Origin: Tetracladium setigerum
Taxonomy: Eukaryota > Ascomycota > Leotiomycetes > Helotiales
Reading direction: 5' to 3'
Assembly (NCBI GenBank): GCA_031472005.1
Contig: PZJY01000004.1
Location: 1,524,556 to 1,588,555 of the forward strand
DNA: 64,000 nucleotides
Part shown: piece after piece, positions 61,901 to 64,000 of the stretch
Position numbering within the stretch: position 1 is the stretch's first letter
Layout: each line of letters begins with the position of its first letter
Made by a program: the position numbers and the translations under genes
The notes under the pieces: generated by a model
The model's input: the letters and a program-made list of their open reading frames with translations, nothing else
Told to the model about the DNA's origin: nothing
Database searches by the model: none

Positions 61901-63012
61901 TGATTGGATCTTGTACACTTCCCACATCACGAGCACGATGTTGACTATACCTCCCCTCTTCACGTTGGTGAAGCGAATGTGGAGACTGGAAACCTAGGAG
62001 GTTTGAGTTTTGGGGATGAATGATGATAGATATGGCGGGTTACCAGTCGTGGGATGGTCGTGTTTATAACCGGGTGACCACGGTGGTACTCTGTTGTGGT
62101 ATGGGTTTATGGAAGAGAGTGTTCGGGGTGATAGGTAAGAGGGAGTGGATTGTGGCTCAGTCTCATACGGCAGATCAGTAGAAGTCCTGGTGCGACTTCT
62201 TCTCGACGTTCTCCTTGAGGATGACCTTGGGTTGTCATAATTTTCATCTCTATGGATTGGATAGTGTCTGTTGTTTGGAGAAGTTGACCTTGTCCTGGAA
62301 AAGGAGCTAACAGGCATAGAAAAATCTACTCCAAAGAACGGATCCTCAAAATCCTCAAACGGGCCTCCGCTCGACAGATTCTCTGACCTAGGAACGGCAA
62401 AAGAAAGTTGGTCTTCCCCCCGAGAGAGAGTGGAAGAGGGTGTGGAGCGACTTGTCTAGCATCCTGGAGATCAAATTGGGAGCCGTAAGCAATTTCACTT
62501 TGCCTTTCCCACCAAAGAGGAGATCTAACTGGGCTAGTACTTCTTCGCTGGGGAGACACGCCCGAACGGCTGTGGATACGTTAAAAGGGCTTTTGCAGGT
62601 GAGATATGCGGAAGTAACCTTGAGTGCGATCTATTATTTCCCTCTGCGTTGTTGGATGTCATATCGTAAGGCATAGAAAAATCTACTCTAAAGATTGGAT
62701 CCTCGAAATCCTCAAACTGGTCTCCGCTTAGTAGATTCTCTGACCTAGGAACGACTTGTCTAGCATCCTGGAGATTAATCTCGAAGCCGGGAGCAATTTC
62801 ACTTTGCCTTTCCCCTGAAAGAGGAGATCTAGATGGGCTAGTACTTCTTCGCTGGGGAGAGACGCTCGAACGGCTGTGGATACGTTAGTTAAAGGCTTTG
62901 CAGGTGAGATATGTGGGAGTAACCTTGAGTGCGATCTATCGTTTCCCTCGGCGTTGTTGGATGTCATATCGTCTTTCATGGCTTTGACTTCAGCTGGGAC
63001 AGGTTTCTCCAT
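58972..63012 (-). CDS. large uncharacterised fungal protein, SR-rich N-terminus plus conserved C-terminal region
   Basis: Exons 63012-62924, 62873-62619, 62569-61432 and 61381-58972. The N-terminal third is Ser/Arg-rich and disordered (SVSPQRRSTSPSRSPLS) and contains two copies of a duplicated block. A basic/acidic stretch follows (KRKSP, HRHHHRRD, EEEAEEKEEN). Then comes a long Cys- and Trp-containing region (LLWAWRYDSEYCSRIILQSH, PEEILHYCVGNGVVTPW, LLIGARI, LKQTIVERWKNEPNKRNP) of a type I recall from expanded, unnamed fungal families. I know no function. The frame breaks at five places: 62416-62421 (C6), 62012-62015 (G4), 61869-61872 (C4), about 60057 (GG) and about 59482 (GG/CC). Counting one base at each, the exons total exactly 1299 codons, with both halves separately divisible by three. 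This argues for one intact gene with undercalled bases over two broken genes. Confidence 0.65.
62314..62667. repeat. tandem duplication, copy proximal to the C-terminus
   Basis: Starts GCATAGAAAAATCTACT and ends ATGTCATATCGT. About 85-90% identical to the adjacent copy. It includes part of exon 3, the whole second intron and part of exon 2. It has 53 extra bases (about 62395-62450) that the other copy lacks. Confidence 0.9.
62671..62972. repeat. tandem duplication, copy nearer the start codon
   Basis: Directly adjacent second copy with the same ends. It contains the first intron (62874-62923) in the same position as the second intron (62570-62618) in the other copy, both between Ser-Arg codons. 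Confidence 0.9.
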
Positions 63013-64000
63013 AGCTGTATGTTGCGTAGAAGCATGGATGGAAGGGAAGACTTTGACTTAGGACTGGTTGGTGATGAAAGCCAGCGAATCTGTCAAGGTG
63101 GTGAGAGAAATATAATAATAAAATAGCGGAGCTGATAATGCACAGTCTTGTTTGCATATATGAGCTTTCAACCCCCTTGCCTACTACCTACACCTCTCAA
63201 GGCACACGGGCAGTAAACGCTTTGAGGATAGTTTGTGTCGCTCGAGTGAGTAAACAAAAGGGGAACGCGGCTGTGCTCGACACTGCCTTGACACAACGAA
63301 GAAATTGCTCACCGATTTTGCTTCACTATTAGATGATGTGTGACTTCGTTTGCTGCCTTGATTGATGAGTTGGTGTGTACCTACTGAATGCCCCGGACGT
63401 TAAGAGCCTTTACATTATTACGGTAAAACCAACGAAGAAACGTCAATGTATGTTTGATACCTCGTGTCTTAGTTCTTAGGTTTAGGGTTCCGAAAACCCC
63501 TTTTTTTTGAGGACGGTGTTTTATGTACGGAGTACCTACAGTACTGTACCAACCTCAGCCCAACTCTGCGCCCACCGCGGCGCCTCCACCTACGTCAAGC
63601 ATGGATGATGCCTCACAGCAGTCCCCAGTTTGAGCAATGACTAGCCTGTTTCGTTCCCTTGATAATTCCGTTTCATGTGATCGAATGGTTGAATACTTTG
63701 GAATGAAAAAGTGAGATTGTGCTGCTTTTTGTGAGCCAAAGTACTTTGGTTCTTGTCTGTCTTATACTCAGGGATTTTCGCCCAGTTGCGCCAAGACATT
63801 TTGAAAAAGTTCCAGATTTGAACGATTTTTAGAGATGTCTGGAAAGGAAAAGTTTTTTTTTGCGAAGTGCGACAAAAGCGGTCGAAGCGGCCGGGCCTTC
63901 CGCATCACGTGAAACTCTCCTCTCACAACAAATAGTTGTCCAAACATCAGGTCGAGGAGAGTGTATTCTGGATTCGAGATACATCTCATGCCAAGATAGC
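63013..64000. other. upstream spacer at the window edge
   Basis: Promoter and leader of the large SR-rich gene, a TTTAGGG-like word near 63480, one TACGGAGTA copy (63526) and no supported gene. Confidence 0.5.

Noticed and set aside
61994..63012. Treating the SR-rich segment as a separate gene ending at the TAG at 61994
   Set aside because: Adding one base at each of the G/C runs at 62012 and 61869 opens a continuous, protein-like frame into the downstream region, and exon totals then divide by three. Two separate genes would leave the downstream frame without a start codon.
1..64000. CRISPR arrays, IS elements, operons, viral or toxin genes
   Set aside because: None seen; the sequence is eukaryotic, and no long terminal repeats, integrase or transposase frames were recognised.

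Overview
The window is nuclear DNA of a filamentous ascomycete fungus. The evidence is short GT-AG introns (about 45-180 nt) with CTAAC-type branch sites, pyrimidine-rich leaders, and a fungal gene set: a hybrid phytochrome histidine kinase, a copper-fist factor, a Zn2Cys6 RGT1-type regulator, ATG13, an RRD1-type PP2A activator and hydroxyacid-oxoacid transhydrogenase. A Leotiomycete (Helotiales-like) source is my inference from the look of the proteins, not a search result.

Layout. 1-12.3 kb: a coiled-coil protein (-), a five-exon Lys/Pro/Glu-rich disordered protein (-), a PP2A activator (-) sharing a 114-bp promoter region with an acidic coiled-coil protein (+), then a CT/CA microsatellite. 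12.6-14.6 kb: a single gene fusing a short-chain dehydrogenase to a polysaccharide deacetylase (-). 17.2-22.1 kb: phytochrome (+). 22.1-28.7 kb: gene-poor spacer holding one tRNA-Lys(UUU) gene that folds perfectly in its acceptor, anticodon and T arms only if a 54-nt intron with spliceosomal signals is removed. 28.7-36.3 kb: copper-fist factor (+), RGT1-like factor (+) and a 198-aa orphan (+). 37.9-39.7 kb: two small Cys-rich tandem paralogues (+). 40.6-43.0 kb: a small membrane protein (-) and a SET-domain protein (+). 43.2-47.9 kb: an ankyrin/RCC1/BTB protein (-). 51.6-54.6 kb: ATG13 (+). 56.8-58.5 kb: hydroxyacid-oxoacid transhydrogenase (-). 59.0-63.0 kb: a large uncharacterised fungal protein with an SR-rich N-terminus built by a tandem duplication that copied an intron (-). 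The neighbours look like independent housekeeping, signalling and regulatory genes; I see no metabolic cluster.

Two points matter most. First, the intron-split tRNA at 24245-24372 would be missed by standard tRNA searches and is the best candidate for something undescribed. Second, six genes carry frame breaks at 13 places, every one compatible with a single missing G or C in a G/C run. Arithmetic on exon lengths becomes an exact multiple of three only when those bases are counted. This points to base undercalls in the assembly, so these genes should not be called pseudogenes without reads.
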